From NCBI RefSeq assembly GCF_001273835.1, contig NZ_JHEI01000134.1:248001-312000 (forward strand): a stretch of DNA of 64,000 bases, written 5' to 3'. Below, in pieces: positions 63,489-64,000 of the stretch. The stretch is from Leucobacter celer subsp. astrifaciens (GTDB lineage Bacteria > Actinomycetota > Actinomycetes > Actinomycetales > Microbacteriaceae). The notes beneath the pieces are model-generated. The model did not search any database and was not told the DNA's origin. It saw only the letters and a program-made list of their open reading frames with translations. Numbering within the stretch: the first letter of the stretch is position 1; every line of letters starts with the position of its first letter. The translations under genes were made by a program, and so were the position numbers.

Positions 63489-64000
63489 ATGACCGCCGAC
63501 ATCGACACGCGGGTGATCGCGGCGCACCGCCGCGGCGCCCCCAGCTGGGTGCACAAGCTCGGACGTTCCCTCGTCGACATCGTCCTCGTGCTCTGGGCCG
63601 CGGCGACGATCACCTTCATCGCGCTGCAGCTGATCCCCGGCGACCCGCTCGACAAGCTGCTCGCCGGCGTGCAGGAGGCGACCCCGGAGATGCGCGCTGA
63701 GATCGCAGCCCACTACGGGCTCGATCAGCCGCTGATCGTGCAGTACTTCTCCTATCTCGCGGGCATCGTGCGCCTCGACTTCGGAGTGAGCTACCTGCGG
63801 GCGACCCCGGTGGTCGACCTGCTCTTCAAGGAGTTCGGCTCGACGGTGGAGCTGACGGTCTGGGCGATGATCGTCGCCGTCGGCGTCGCGGTGCTGTTCT
63901 CGCTCGCGACCTCGGGCAGGCAGCGCCGGGTGCGCTTCCTCGCGCAGGGCTTCGAGCTCGTCGCGGTGTCGATTCCCTCGTTCTGGCTCGGGATCCTGCT
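63489..64000 (+). CDS. Peptide-type ABC transporter permease (DppB/GsiC), 5' part
   Basis: The permease is cut by the window edge. It reads the DppB-family N-terminus: a TM helix (VDIVLVLWAAATITFIALQLIPGDP), then the LGV-type loop PLDKLLAG, HYGLDQPLIVQYF and RLDFGVSYL, then another TM helix. Start ATG 63489 is 4 bases after the M20 stop. A complete transporter would need DppC, ATPases and a binding protein to the right. It is likely to import the M20 substrate. Confidence 0.9.
   Translation, partial: MTADIDTRVIAAHRRGAPSWVHKLGRSLVDIVLVLWAAATITFIALQLIPGDPLDKLLAGVQEATPEMRAEIAAHYGLDQPLIVQYFSYLAGIVRLDFGVSYLRATPVVDLLFKEFGSTVELTVWAMIVAVGVAVLFSLATSGRQRRVRFLAQGFELVAVSIPSFWLGIL

Overview
This is chromosomal DNA from a high-GC actinobacterium, most likely Microbacteriaceae; a Leucobacter-like genus is a guess. 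The pointers are the order dnaA-dnaN-recF-dciA-gyrB-gyrA-DUF3566-tRNA-Ile-tRNA-Ala, a mycothiol-type deacetylase (mshB), a DUF6049 protein beside the CCA-adding enzyme, and frequent GTG/TTG starts. The window spans the replication-origin region. The genes from 5361 to 15256 lie on the minus strand and those from 15677 to 20669 on the plus strand, diverging around dnaA.

Layout. (1) 1-3239: the end of a mobile island. It holds the start of a type I restriction-modification subunit (HsdM), a zinc-finger protein, a small ORF and a large serine recombinase whose ORF runs into the 3' end of a tRNA-Ala gene. (2) 3434-15256: tRNA-Ala, MmcQ/YjbR, DUF418, tRNA-Ile, DUF3566, gyrA, gyrB, dciA, recF, dnaN, an oriC-like spacer and dnaA. 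(3) 15400-20669: the rpmH promoter, then rpmH-rnpA-yidD-yidC-khpB-rsmG-parA-parB. Four parS-like sites lie in gyrB, recF (two) and before rsmG, close to the ParAB genes that use them. (4) 20861-32000: an SRPBCC protein, trxA, trxB, DUF6049, cca, mshB, rpsF-ssb-rpsR-rplI behind an S6:S18-type leader, and dnaB behind a second cluster of DnaA-box-like 9-mers. (5) 32300-44342: small membrane proteins, a LssY-C protein, a siderophore-interacting flavoprotein, a proline-rich membrane protein, a decayed gene, a surface 5'-nucleotidase, purB, a low-molecular-weight phosphatase, a phage-holin-like membrane protein and hisC. Long near-perfect inverted repeats sit in these gaps. (6) 44474-48224: the E1alpha, E1beta and E2 subunits of a 2-oxoacid (probably branched-chain) dehydrogenase.

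(7) 48319-59607 is the most unusual part. An IclR regulator diverges from an ordered plus-strand run of about 10.3 kb. The run encodes a complete quaternary-ammonium-type ABC transporter (two permeases, ATPase, lipoprotein), a formaldehyde-activating-enzyme (Fae) homologue, a 3-hydroxyisobutyrate-dehydrogenase-family protein and an aldehyde dehydrogenase. It ends with three proteins that look like E. coli YgcW (SDR), YgcU (FAD oxidoreductase) and YgcE (FGGY kinase). Most junctions overlap by 1-8 bases, so it is probably one operon for uptake and oxidation of a substrate I cannot name. (8) 59626-64000: a degenerate tRNA-like sequence, a cluster of GTAACG motifs, and a second catabolic operon. 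That operon encodes a BAAT/thioesterase-like hydrolase, an aldo/keto reductase lacking its catalytic Tyr, an M20 amidohydrolase and the start of a peptide-type ABC permease.

Interspersed short repeats occur between genes and, in at least three cases, inside coding sequence (cca, mshB and the E1alpha tail). All family calls rest on reading the sequence and on memory of the families; no searches were run.
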